In this document: piece by piece, positions 54,442 through 64,000 of the stretch | How the letters are laid out: every line of letters begins with the position of its first letter | How positions within the stretch are numbered: the first letter of the stretch is position 1 | Assembly: GCF_963855985.1 (NCBI RefSeq) | Contig: NC_087099.1 | Span: forward strand, 1,084,001-1,148,000 | Source: Ostrinia nubilalis | Lineage: Eukaryota; Arthropoda; Insecta; Lepidoptera; Crambidae | Length of the DNA stretch: 64,000 bases | Reading direction: 5' to 3' | The notes under the pieces: model-generated | Seen by the model: only the letters and a program-made list of their open reading frames with translations | What the model was told of the DNA's origin: nothing | Database searches by the model: none | Translations under genes and position numbers: made by a program

Positions 54442-54645
54442 TCCTACTACGAGTAATATTATAAATGCGAAAGTTTGGATGTCTGGATGTTTGTTAGGTA
54501 CTCTTTTACGAAAAAACTACTGAACGGATTTTGATGAAACTTTACAGTATTATTGTTTATAACCCAGAATAACATATAGGCTATATTTTATGACGATCTG
54601 TGACAAACACAATTTCACGCGGGTGAAGCCGCGGGCAAAAGCTAG
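54442..54645 (+). mobile_element. Helitron (Lep1-like), short
   Basis: AGTAATATTATAAATGCGAA near the 5' end, GGATTTTGATGAAACTTTAC inside, and a 3' hairpin CGCGGGTGAAGCCGCGGG before CAAAAGCTAG|T. The exact 5' TC is uncertain. Confidence 0.7.
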
Positions 54646-55229
54646 TAATACACAAAGCAGTGGATATTAACTAGTACATTTAGAAACTTATGCTCTGAAG
54701 TAAATAAACTCATTAGTTACATATTCTAAGAAATACATTGTAGTCATTGCGGCGTAACTTTCCAGAGGCATGTGAAAATTAGCAAAATGTAATTACCTAC
54801 TAAATACAGTTTAGATTTAATTTGCTACTCACACGACTGCCGCGTTTCCTCGTGCGACTAATTTGAACATGCTCGGCAGAAAATTGCTCAGTTATATTAG
54901 GGACATCAAGCTAACATTAGAATAAGAAGTTGTAGGTCAGAAGGAGCAATAAAACTGGTCATGTTTTTGCAAAAGTGGACTGCATGGTCGTGATGATTAC
55001 TCTACAAGTGGAAGCGAGCTTCAACACAGAGGAACTGGTTATTTTTTAAACTGCGGGAACATAACAATGCTTTGTATTCAGCATGGTAGCTAGCCAGGAG
55101 GGTTGATCAAGCCCTGCTATCGATGTAGAACTGCAACAGCATCAACACAAACCTTAGTGGTTTCCTGAATGCTGTCAAAACAAATTTTGTCTGTAATTCT
55201 TTTTATTTGGTAAATAAATAAAAAAAAAG
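54646..55229. other. Intergenic, no recognised feature
   Basis: Nothing supported. Confidence 0.35.
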
Positions 55230-55345
55230 AAAACTATCTTCAACCAAACCGAGCAGAAAATTGTGACCCTATCGGGAATTGAACCCGGGACCTTTAGATC
55301 TGGGACAGGTGGTGTTTCCACTAGTTCACAGAGGCTGTTTAATCC
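55230..55345 (-). mobile_element. tRNA-derived SINE (family 2), minus copy
   Basis: Inverted head GGGAATTGAACCCGGGACC (B box) and CCACTAGTTCACAGAGGC (A box), then GAGCAGAAAATTGTGACCC; matches the copy at 45210. Confidence 0.65.
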
Positions 55346-55361
55346 TAGACGGTGTTGATAT

Positions 55362-55536
55362 CTACAGGTTGTTAGGTAAATGGGTATATGAGCCGACACT
55401 AGCCCATGTTAACATGGTCATATAAATGGTATGGTGAAGTCAGAAATTTGTTATCATTTTTTTTTAATTTTCATACAAAATAAATTTTATAAAATCCGAT
55501 TTGTATGAAAATTAAAATAATTAAAATGAAGATATA
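55362..55536 (+). repeat. Interspersed repeat E, copy 2
   Basis: CTACAGGTTGTTAGGTAAAT, CATGTTAACATGGTCATATA and GGTGAAGTCAGAAATTTG as in copy 1. Confidence 0.65.
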
Positions 55537-55799
55537 AAGGACAATGTTCGTTCTCCATACATTGTTCGCCTAAGAACCAACAATTTTGACATATTACTAC
55601 CCGAAAGCGAAATAATACGATTCTGTGTGTAAGAACAATGATTCCTGATGGACACTTGCCATAAAATTAATGATTAAGAATATTAAATCACAGCGATTTT
55701 ATAATATGTCGTTTATGACAACATGGCGTCTAATGTATTGTGTGAATGTATGAACACCGATTCGCGAAAAATGTTTTGTATTGTCGTCACGCCGAGTCG

Positions 55800-56115
55800 C
55801 AGCCAAATAGTATAAAATAATAGAACAAGTTTTAGAAATACAACTCGGCATTCCACTTTTATAATATGCCCACATATTGCACGTAAATAAACAACATGAA
55901 TCGTAGGTTGTTTCCACCCTTGTCATCTGACACATGAAATAAACTCCTATTGTATTATAGATATCGAAGCCGAATCGTATATAATAATAGAATGGGTTTT
56001 GGAGATCACTCGGGGTTCCACTTTTATAAAATACCTACATATTGCATAAAAATAACACGAATCATGAGTTTTCTTTTCACCATTTACATCTGACACGAGA
56101 TAACAAACTCCTATC
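55800..56115. repeat. Diverged tandem duplication, about 166-bp unit
   Basis: Units from about 55800 and 55966 share GTATAAAATAATAGAA-like starts, GTTCCACTTTTATAA and ACTCCTAT near their ends. Confidence 0.6.
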
Positions 56116-56548
56116 TCCATGACTACCGTCGTAGTCTATGCCAAAGACTACAATATTTTAAGCAAGAAGTTTCAAACCTTAGCGGCTACGGTAACCCCTG
56201 GGCCACATACATCGTGATAACATTCGGTCGACACTGGAACGAAGTCTTGCGATTATGCAAAAAAGCGTCGTATTCTAGTGCGGCTATATCACGTTCAACC
56301 GGGATTTTAATTCGACTAAAGTCCTGACTAAAGACTGGAAGAAAATACGCCGCATTGTATGAGCACTTCGTGTTCGTTAAAGCGGCTTCAGATCTAGAGC
56401 CCACATAGTTTTCTTTCCAATAATATCCGCAAGTAGCGCTGCATGATCTTTACAACAAAAACGGCAATAGTTATTAAGGTGCCAAAATTATATGATTACT
56501 TTGGCACGGTATTATACACGTTCGAAGATTTGTCATTTTCATTCATTT

Positions 56549-56700
56549 CATCATCATCATCATCATTTCAGCCACAGGACGTCCACTACTGAACATAGGC
56601 CTCCCCCAATGACTTCCACATCGCACGGTTGGTAGCGGCCTGCATCCAGCGCCTTCCCGCTACCTTTATCAGGTCGTCGGTCCACCTTGTGGTGGGTTGA
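56549..56700 (-). mobile_element. RTE-type LINE tail with ATG-type repeat end
   Basis: Minus frame reads TTRWTDDLIKVAGRRWMQAA ... EAYVQ, with a (GAT)n tail. Related to the copies at 8957 and 19756. Confidence 0.75.
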
Positions 56701-56892
56701 CATTGCAGAATATGACTTTTGATAGGTTCATCATAGAATTCGGCGGGGATATCCTCACGGAGGAAGTTCGTAAAAGGGCGGAACAAGATCTTATAATAAT
56801 GCAAGGCCGAAGCTGTAACGCGCGTGCTCCTACGTGTAATCCGGCGAGTATGCAATAAATAGTAATGTCTGGTAAATAGTGGTAATACGTAT

Positions 56893-57125
56893 CGTTCGTT
56901 CGTTCGTTTCAGCCAAAAAGACGTCCACTGCAGGACAAAGGCCTCCCCCAAGGATTTCCACGAAGACCGATCCTGCACCGCTCGCATACAGGCACCTCCC
57001 GCGACCTTCACCAGATCGTCGGTCCACCTAGTGGGAGGCCTGCCCACGCTACGTCTTTCGGCTCGTGGTCGCCACTCAAGAACTTTCCTGCCCCAGCGGC
57101 CATCAGCTCTACGAGCTATGTGCCC
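56893..57125 (-). mobile_element. RTE-type LINE tail with CGTT-type repeat end
   Basis: The longest RTE tail here; minus frame reads GRPPTRWTDDLVKVAGGAC ... EAFVLQWTSF, preceded by a segment for the region before it (GTTCTTGAGTGGCGACC). Confidence 0.8.
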
Positions 57126-57247
57126 CGTCCCGTCTATGTCTATATGCGCTACGATTACAGGGTATCATTTTGCATAGTCGCAAGACTTCACTTCGCTGCT
57201 GTCAAATCAATGTCGCATAATGTTATCGCAATGTGTGTGGCCCTTGG

Positions 57248-58387
57248 CCAAATCACAGAAGCCTATGCGAAGAAAGAGCACTTGAATGACAATGAAAATC
57301 AGGGTTACCATTTTATAAGATCTCCTCACTATTGAGGGTAACAAAGTAACATTAATAATCTAGCCATTAATTACATTTATTACCTATACGAGAAAGTAAA
57401 GCAACATGCGGTTTTATTTTAATTTGTAAAATATTTGTAACAGTTTGTTCCAAGTTTAGTTTTACAATAGTATTGCTGTTTCAGCTGTCACTGTGAAGCT
57501 TTGGGAAAATAAATAAATACAAAAAATATTAACATAAATATTTATTTAAGTTTTTATGTTCATTATCATAATATGCCAATTTAAGTTACACTGTGTGTCT
57601 TTGACACTAAACAAACTCTTCAGCTTAATCATACCTACCTACAGGGCGTTTTTATAGTTACTCTTGCTGATGAAACAAGAAGGGTTGATTCTACTACTGA
57701 AATACAACTACTTTTCTTACAGGACCAATATCAAATTCTCAAAAAAATTCACATCCTCGTGATGGTGATAATTTCTATGGAGAGGTTTTTTTTATATTCG
57801 GTCTCTTGGGATAAGTTATTCCATTTGAGCAGTAGAATTAATCCTTTTTATTTGATCACATATAAAAATAACACAAGTGTGTGTGTTTAGGAAAACTTCT
57901 TCTTTGGTATGGTATCACTACGGAGTTATAATGTCGGCAACTCTGTATCACTGACTTGTAACTTTCAAACAGTATGAATAATAAGGGCACCACATTGTTT
58001 TTCTTTCTGAAAAAAGGCTTTCACTTTTAGTACTAACCCTTTAGCACTATTTCATTGAAATAAAAATACAATAAACGCACAGAAGACTGAAATTGAGTCA
58101 ACTGACGTGACATTTATAATTTGTTGACATTATGACAGTTTGACAAGACTAGGGATTGAAAAAGTTTTAATTGAAAAAGTAAAATGACAATTTATTAAAA
58201 CGATTCACAAGGATATAATCGATTAAAAATATTTATAAAATGTTCTGATACTTGCCTGTAGCGATTATCCAATCCTGGTTTCTACTGAAAAACTACTTCG
58301 TGGCAAGATTTTAATAAAATAATAAAATCTTTATCTTCTCTTTCACAATCTATAAAAGTTCATTTGGTCTATTATTAATGTGCTACG
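57248..58387. other. Intergenic, no recognised feature
   Basis: AT-rich. AAATAAATAAAT near 57509 could be a polyadenylation context, but no gene leads into it. Confidence 0.35.
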
Positions 58388-58568
58388 AATGAGGGTTTTC
58401 GCGATTGAAAAATCCGCGAGATGGCAATACGTAGACGCGAGGTCCAAATGCTGCATGATTGGTGGATATCTGTCAATGTCATGTCAAAAATAACCAAACA
58501 TGCAGCATTTGGACCTCACGTCTACGTATTGCCATCTGGCGGATTTTTCAATCGCGAAAACCCTCATT
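58388..58568. mobile_element. 180-bp palindromic MITE, 68-bp stem
   Basis: ATGAGGGTTTTCGCGATTGA ... GGTCCAAATGCTGCAT and its inverse with only a few mismatches; the loop is about 40 nt. Confidence 0.9.
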
Positions 58569-59150
58569 GGCATAGATTATGAGAGACTGGCAACTATACT
58601 AGGTTGATATATGTTCCTCACACTTCAACTGGCATTGGATTCAACATCGGATTCTGACACTTTTACAGTTATGATACCATGAATATCAGTTTATGGTCCT
58701 AATTATTTTTATTTTATTTACGACCTTCGACCAGTTGGACACTTTAGATAGCTTCTTGTAATAGTGTCAATATCTTTTTAGCTTTTAACGCAAATCTAGT
58801 CTTCAAAGCAGTTTAACGATTTATTTTATTTTCAAAATCGATATTTTATTGTCTATGATGGCCGCAGGAACATCACTATACATGGACTCCCAGCAATAAA
58901 GTACGGTAATGCCTCGTACAGATTTTATCGGCAAAAATTATGGAACTTGATAGGTTTTAGACCATGCCACGCACCAAAACGTCCGGAAGTTGTAATAGTA
59001 TTATAGAATAAACGTTAAAAGACTTATTTATTTAATTTTTCGATGCTTAAGTGTCCATTAGAACGAAAGGGTGCTTAATGTATTAAAAAAAATAGAAAAT
59101 AATTATGATGGGTTAATGTTTTTGGGCGGTTTTTTAGGCGGTTTCTGACA
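58569..59150. other. Intergenic, no recognised feature
   Basis: Nothing supported. Confidence 0.35.
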
Positions 59151-59242
59151 ATGTCCTTTTCTGACTTCACCATACCATTTATATGACCATGTTAACATGG
59201 GCTAATGTCGGCTCATATACCCATTTACCTAACACCCTGTAT
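59151..59242 (-). repeat. Interspersed repeat E, copy 3 (inverted)
   Basis: CTGACTTCACCATACCATTT, CCATGTTAACATGGGC and ACCTAACACCCTGTAT, the inverse of copy 1. Confidence 0.65.
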
Positions 59243-59755
59243 AGCTATTTCCGATACAAGGCCGGAATTTGGGGCGTAGGTCGTAAATCGTGAATGTCCC
59301 CACACAATGGCGCGCGTTTACAGCGCGGGCTACGGCTCATTAACTTTCGCGGGATGCCCTGATGAATATAAATCTATTGGCACGTACACAATCGCTTTAT
59401 GTGACCAGCGTGTATCAGCAGCGAGAATGTAATCAAAGAATCGGCGAGGAATGTACGATTTTTCTTCACTATCTGCAAATGTCTTTAGCTACGTAGTTGT
59501 CTTGAAACATGGAAATTAATGACATTTTAGGACAATCCGTTTCTGAAGATGTTTTTGATTTTCCAGTTATTTTATGGTTGAGGATTTCGGGTGAAGTTCA
59601 CTTTCACCTTTGTCCTGATCATCACTCTCCATTATGTGAAATTCAGGCTAAGAACTTTTCCGTTTTGGAAACAGAAATGTTGGTAAAAGAATAAAAACAA
59701 AACTCAAAATATAGATGTTTGTTAAACCTCGCTAACTTTTAGACAAACATTAACT
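59243..59755. other. Intergenic, no recognised feature
   Basis: A locally GC-richer patch at 59265-59350, no frame called. A 61-codon frame at 59509 has no signature. Confidence 0.35.
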
Positions 59756-59861
59756 AAGGCTGAGTTGCAACCATCTTACTTTAACAAACGTCAAGTCTTT
59801 CAAACTCCATCAGCGGTTATTGTTATAGTTACGGTTAAAGTAAGTTGCAACTCAATCTAAG
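59756..59861. mobile_element. MITE-A, complete copy
   Basis: Ends AAGGCTGAGTTGCAACC and AGTTGCAACTCAATCTAAG, with the family interior (TTTCAAACTCCATCAGC, GTTATAGTTACGGTTAAAG). Confidence 0.75.
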
Positions 59862-60584
59862 CATTGCAAATGGCCGTTGGATTTATTATCATAAGCAGTT
59901 AAAAATGTAACAAAGTTTTAACACAAACTAAAGTGGAGTGAGGGATGCATATACAGGATCATTACTACGCCTGCGGAACCCTAATGAATAATAAACCCCT
60001 CACACACTGTTGTGTAGCCGGCCCATAACCGTTGTAGGACGTGATAATTAATGGCCGAGCGAATTGTTTATCCTAGTTATGATGTGTATTAAACAAGCAA
60101 TGAAAATAATAAAATATCTATGTACAAGTATTATACTCAAATCATAGAGGTTAGATAAGTTTTTTTTTGCAGACCAATGCTACCTGCATCCCCGAGTGAG
60201 ATTCTCTTTCGCCTTGAAAGGATAAAAGATTGTCTTTGGAAAATTACTGAAATATTGGGTATCTAAGTTTAATAATGGGAGTTCTTTGGAGAATTTGGTA
60301 CAAATATACCTACTTAGTTTGAGACTCACAAAATTAGGAAAGTTTTAATCCCGGTTTTTGGAAGAGGAACACGTGCCCGTAAAGCCTAGTTGTAAATAAT
60401 CTCCAATTCAATCATATAAAATGGAAGAATCATATATTCGTCTTGGTAGTACATTCTAGGTATTGCATTAAAGAGCGAATGTCATCCTAAGCTCGCAATA
60501 AACTGAACTGCAGGTATCTGCAATACGACAAGAACGATCTCGTAAAGTTAAAATTGATCTTCGATTCCCGATTACTCTGGTACA
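59862..60584. other. Intergenic or intron, no recognised feature
   Basis: If 60797-60585 is an exon, this is its downstream intron or 3' flank. Nothing else seen. Confidence 0.35.
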
Positions 60585-60797
60585 CTAAACCTGGTAGCTA
60601 GTGGATTGCCATCGCGAAGTTGCGTACTTCGTTGAACTTCGAACTCGACCGTACTCCAAGCACCCTTTAGAGCCATTGTCTTCAGGCGACTCCGTTTGTT
60701 CGGGATCGTTCAGAGTCGAAGTGTTTTTGTTAGGTTCGAAGTTAGTCAGTTCGCTGACTTTTCCATTGGACGGAACACAAAGGGCTGTACGCTTAGG
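60585..60797 (-). CDS. Coding-like exon, unknown hydrophilic protein
   Basis: The minus frame is open from possible acceptors at 60798 (TTTGAG) or 60785 (TACAG) down to CAG|GTTTAG at 60591, where either a splice donor or an in-frame TAG (60587-60585) ends it. It reads RTALCVPSNGKVSELTNF, then STLNDPEQTESPEDNG, GCLEYGRVRSSTKYATSRW and STSYQ: rich in Ser, Thr, Glu and Asn with natural codon use, like a disordered region of a regulatory protein. A plus-strand frame over the same bases is less natural. About 0.5-0.7 kb upstream on the same strand is a CpG-rich block. No family recognised. Confidence 0.4.
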   Translation of the reverse strand, partial: PKRTALCVPSNGKVSELTNFEPNKNTSTLNDPEQTESPEDNGSKGCLEYGRVRSSTKYATSRWQSTSYQV

Positions 60798-61786
60798 CTC
60801 AAAGATGAAGTTTGAAGGATGAAATTATTATATTCGGGCATTCTTTTATTGTTTAGCCTATAGCAGCCGCGGTGATTGATGTGATAAGTCATGAACTGAG
60901 TTTGGCAAATTCTTTTAATTGGAATTTCATTGAAATTCATTTCAAGGTTCTGTAGTTCATATTTTGGATGCTTGCCTGCCAGCAATAAAGAGAGATGAAG
61001 ATACTAGTATCTTACTAGTAAGATGTTACATTATGATTTAAAAAACTTACATTTTTGTACACATTTTACTGAGTAACCTATCCGAATATCGAAATTCCAC
61101 TAGAATTGTATCACGTCTCGTCGTTTATTTATTTAAAAGTTTTGTAATCATTATTTGTTCGTTAATAGTACCTAACCCAGAGGTATGTACCCTCTGAAAC
61201 CTGTGTTCTGGTGACTCAGACCCTCTGAACCTGTGTTGTGGGACTTTTTCACAAAACCAATTTGACATTTTGTTGTTTGTACCAAACAAACGTTTTTAGT
61301 TTCCATTTCGCGAACGTTGGTCGCCGACAGTTTCCATTAGCGTCGTGTCGTGACGTGTAAACGGCGTGCCGGAAGCGTAAACCGCTTTACTTCATCGCGT
61401 CTCCGGCTCGGATCCGTTACGTATCGGGGAACTTTGATTTGAACGGATTTGCGAAGCCCCCGGGCGCCACTTCACTGATTTTGTATTTACAGTACAGCCA
61501 GAATTCTGTTTTACGTAGTAAACTAACACAATGTATTTGCTATAACAGGAATTTGAGAGATTCTGCAGTAGAATTAAGGTAGCAACTCGATTGGATTAGC
61601 AAGTCGAAATAGTTATTAGTAAGACTGAAAATCCAGATAGTGAAAAACGGGGTATCATACTTACTCGTAGCTGCATATCATGTATTAATTCTTCCAGAAA
61701 TAAAAATTATCATAACGGTATACTTTGACAAGGGGCTCATGTTAATTATAGGCGCCACACGCTCTTTCCTAGCCTGTCTATTATTA
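60798..61786. other. Intergenic with CpG-rich block at 61310-61475
   Basis: The block is GC- and CpG-rich (TTCGCGAACG, GTCGTGTCGTGACG, CCCCCGGGCGCC) in an AT-rich setting. Read on the minus strand it begins with a TCAGT initiator-like word near 61479. A promoter or first exon is possible, but no frame is convincing. Confidence 0.3.
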
Positions 61787-61893
61787 CGGGACTATTCCCA
61801 CCTATCGTTCCCACCGCTGCAACTCCTGTGTTGCCAGGATCTACAGCTTGACCGCCAATAAAAACCCAACCAGTGAAGGTCAAGTTTGTCCCG
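61787..61893 (-). repeat. Interspersed repeat D, copy 3 (inverted)
   Basis: GCAACTCCTGTGTTGCCAGG, TTGACCGCCAATAAAAACCC and GTCAAGTTTGTCCCG, the inverse of copies 1 and 2. Confidence 0.65.
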
Positions 61894-62454
61894 TTTATTA
61901 CAAAAAAAGACAGCTTAACCCAATAATGCGCCAACTGACAAAATTAAAATTTCATAAATAAAATGTTTAGGCCGATCTCGCAGCTCATCTGTCATAGCAT
62001 TGTGGAGAGGATCGAGGTAATCCGCGCCGTCGGCGGTAACGATGCGATCGCGAATTTATTAACGAAATAACTCATACCGAAACAACAACGTAATTCAATG
62101 TAAGCCACAGGTCAGGATGTAGCGAATAATAAATTTTAGGTGACATCACTTAGGCGCACATGTTTTGAATTGATTTATGTTTTGGGCTTGCAATGTCGTA
62201 ACCAAACTGCGATCCACGTCAGAGTTATTAAATTGGTTCTGTAATGTATGGTGATATTTTTGTACTTTATAGCGTAACACATTTGGAAAGGACACATTGT
62301 ACAAATCTTATCATTGGCTAAGCTATGATTAAAGTTCGAAAAATCAGATAACTCTATACCTACATGAAACCCAATATTACCACTAGTTGAATGACATCAT
62401 GGCATATTAAAACGCTACCTAAACAGTTATTAGGTACTATTTACTAGAGATGAA
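61894..62454. other. Intergenic, no recognised feature
   Basis: Nothing supported. Confidence 0.35.
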
Positions 62455-62563
62455 ACGGATATCCGGTAACTATCCGGTAGGCCGGATATCCGGCCTAAAT
62501 TTACTATCCGGCCGGATACCGGATAGTAACTCACTATCCGGCCGGATACCGGATATTAAAAAA
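62455..62563. repeat. ATCCGG/CCGGAT short-repeat cluster
   Basis: CGGATATCCGG- and GGCCGGATACCGGATA-type palindromic words repeat about eight times, preceded by TAGAGATGAAACGG, a hAT-like terminus. Probably a hAT end; the other end was not found. Confidence 0.5.
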
Positions 62564-62859
62564 CTACGAAAATTTCCTATTAATAAAATGAAATACATTA
62601 ATCTTTGAGGTAAACATCAATAAAATGGCTTATAATAATGACGGCTTTTATTTAAAGTCCAAAAAGTTACAAAAAGCCATATTAAGGCCTTTAAAAAAAA
62701 ATATTTTTCTGGGCTATTCACTCTAATGACGAATACATAAATAGTAAATATCTGTTAAGTCGAAATATTGCCAAATAAAATAGGCGATCTTTTTTTCACT
62801 GATGGTCTGATGTCATGATGCAGTTCAGTCAGAACAGATTACGCAGCAAGTAAACTAAT
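62564..62859. other. No recognisable feature
   Basis: Possibly interior of the element whose end is at 62455. Confidence 0.3.
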
Positions 62860-62863
62860 TTAA

Positions 62864-63453
62864 GAGCGTTTACGCTGTTTGGCGCAAAAACAGCATTTTT
62901 TCAACCCGTTACAATCATTAACCAGTTACATTTCAAATATGTTATAGGCATAAATAATTAGGCAATTTCGTCGTCTACCTAAATAGTTAGTTGAGAAAAT
63001 ATTTCGATTAGTATAGTATTTAAGAATTCTATCAAGATAAGTCCACACAGGTTTTCAAATTTCCACTTTAGCATCAGTTTACAAGCTGAAATTTTTATAA
63101 AAATACTGTGAAAACGATATAACAAACATTTATATCCTATAGCATAGATCCTTAGGCAAATAGTTAGTTGAGAAAATTCTTAGATTTAAGCATTTTACAA
63201 TAAGACATCACAAATTCAAAGAACGTGAAATACCCAAAAATCAAAGTGATTTTTACACCATTATTCTTCTTTAATTCAACATAAAAATAGCTTAATATAA
63301 TAAAATAACATCTTCTTTAAAATATTTACTTTGAAACGATATATAATTCATTGTTATTGTTTTGCTATAAACATTTGAAAACTATTAAAAAACGCCGCGC
63401 GCGAATCATTTCCAATGATGCCCCTTGAAACGCCGCGCTTCGCGTAAACGCTC
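62864..63453. mobile_element. TTAA-flanked TIR element, 590 bp
   Basis: GAGCGTTTACGC and its inverse GCGTAAACGCTC, flanked by TTAA on both sides (62860-62863, 63454-63457). The TTAA target suggests a piggyBac-type MITE, though the terminal bases are not CC. No frame. Confidence 0.6.
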
Positions 63454-63457
63454 TTAA

Positions 63458-63823
63458 GGACATCATCCATTTTGGTCCAAAATCAAAAGTGCCGGCCAAA
63501 AAATAAAAGTGTTGTATTCTGATAGAACACGTCTGACTTAGCATTTGTTACTATGGCACCAAAGCTGTAGCACCACTGTGCATCGTAGTATTCGAGTTCT
63601 AAAAGTCTGTCTTTTTAACATTTACGATTAAACTATTTACTAAAACAAATAAAGTCTTGAGTGAATCTTGCCAAAACATGGCATTTTTAAATGGCTTGGC
63701 ATGGCTTTGGTGCCATAGTGACAAATGCTAAGACAGACGTGTTCTGTCAGAATACAGCACTTTTTTTTGTTGGCCGGCACTTTAGATTTTGAACCAAAAA
63801 TGTATGAATCGTGGATGATGTCC
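63458..63823. mobile_element. Fold-back element with about 105-bp arms
   Basis: GGACATCATCCA and AAGTGCCGGCC at the left pair with GGCCGGCACTT and TGGATGATGTCC at the right; central arms share TTAGCATTTGT.ACTATGGC. It directly abuts the TTAA element. Confidence 0.8.
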
Positions 63824-64000
63824 TTTTCGCTATTCAATCACACACTCACGATGGCATCCGAAATCGCCCGAATTGATATGCCCCCTAGACAAGTGGCAAA
63901 ATCTGACATTCTATTCGGACTGATTCGATTTTCGAAAAATGTGACTAGTCTAGTCTACTAATAGATCCCCTGATCGCGTTCGAAGCACCTAAACTCGATA

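Larger units (their letters stand above)
56199..57247. mobile_element. Inverted-arm element with two RTE tails inside
   Basis: 56199-56275 (minus sense TTGCATAATCGCAAGACTTC ... GTATGTGGCCC) and 57149-57247 (TTGCATAGTCGCAAGACTTC ... GTGTGTGGCCC) are inverted, diverged copies. Between them lie two RTE tails and about 200 bp of other DNA. Type not determined. Confidence 0.5.

Noticed and set aside
55165..55400. 74-codon minus frame
   Set aside because: It runs through a SINE head and A-rich tail; no protein signature.
1..64000. CRISPR arrays, bacterial operons, ribosomal RNA
   Set aside because: No regularly spaced short repeats with unique spacers and no rRNA signature; the window is clearly eukaryotic.

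Overview
This window looks like nuclear DNA of a moth or butterfly (Lepidoptera). It is AT-rich, genes are sparse and split by introns, and the repeats are typical of lepidopteran genomes: Helitron ends of the Lep1 type (5' TC, 3' CTAG, A^T target), short 5'-truncated RTE-type LINE tails ending in simple repeats, tRNA-derived SINEs, TTAA-flanked piggyBac-type MITEs, TA-flanked MITEs and a BEL/Pao retrotransposon. The clade call is inference from these repeats and from gene sequence; no database search was possible.

Genes cluster in the first 9 kb. (1) A C2H2 zinc-finger protein gene on the minus strand has its last three coding exons here (6319-6089, 4138-4051, 1691-1544); the two splice junctions keep frame exactly, and 5' exons must lie beyond 6.3 kb or be unrecognised. 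(2) A complete SFT2-family Golgi/endosome membrane protein gene (three exons, 201 aa, minus strand, 5732-4911) sits inside an intron of gene 1, on the same strand. (3) A single-exon D-aspartate/D-amino-acid oxidase gene (6941-7951, plus strand) with a Rossmann FAD motif, the family GHGGYG motif and a C-terminal SKL peroxisomal signal. A coding-like terminal exon of unknown identity follows at about 8797-8538 (minus). Further coding-like segments without a recognised family lie at 14641-14330 (minus), 47139-47350 (plus) and 60797-60585 (minus).

The rest is repeat-dominated intergenic or intronic DNA. At 10.3-13.3 kb two long TA-flanked fold-back elements sit near each other, one inside a Helitron. 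At 22.2-26.1 kb elements are nested several deep (TIR element, piggyBac-type MITE, Helitron, TA-element). At 31.4-34.9 kb a 3.5-kb TIR element carries a decayed RNase H-bearing LINE. At 36.5-43.0 kb there is a structurally complete BEL/Pao retrotransposon with 328-bp LTRs that look identical, a 5-bp target duplication and an open 1772-codon gag-pol frame. Between 43 and 64 kb are scattered SINEs, MITEs (one hAT-type with a perfect 8-bp duplication), palindromes and Helitron ends, separated by AT-rich DNA in which I recognise nothing.

The host genes are functionally unrelated housekeeping-type genes and do not form a pathway. The main biological story is layered transposon insertion around a compact nested gene pair.
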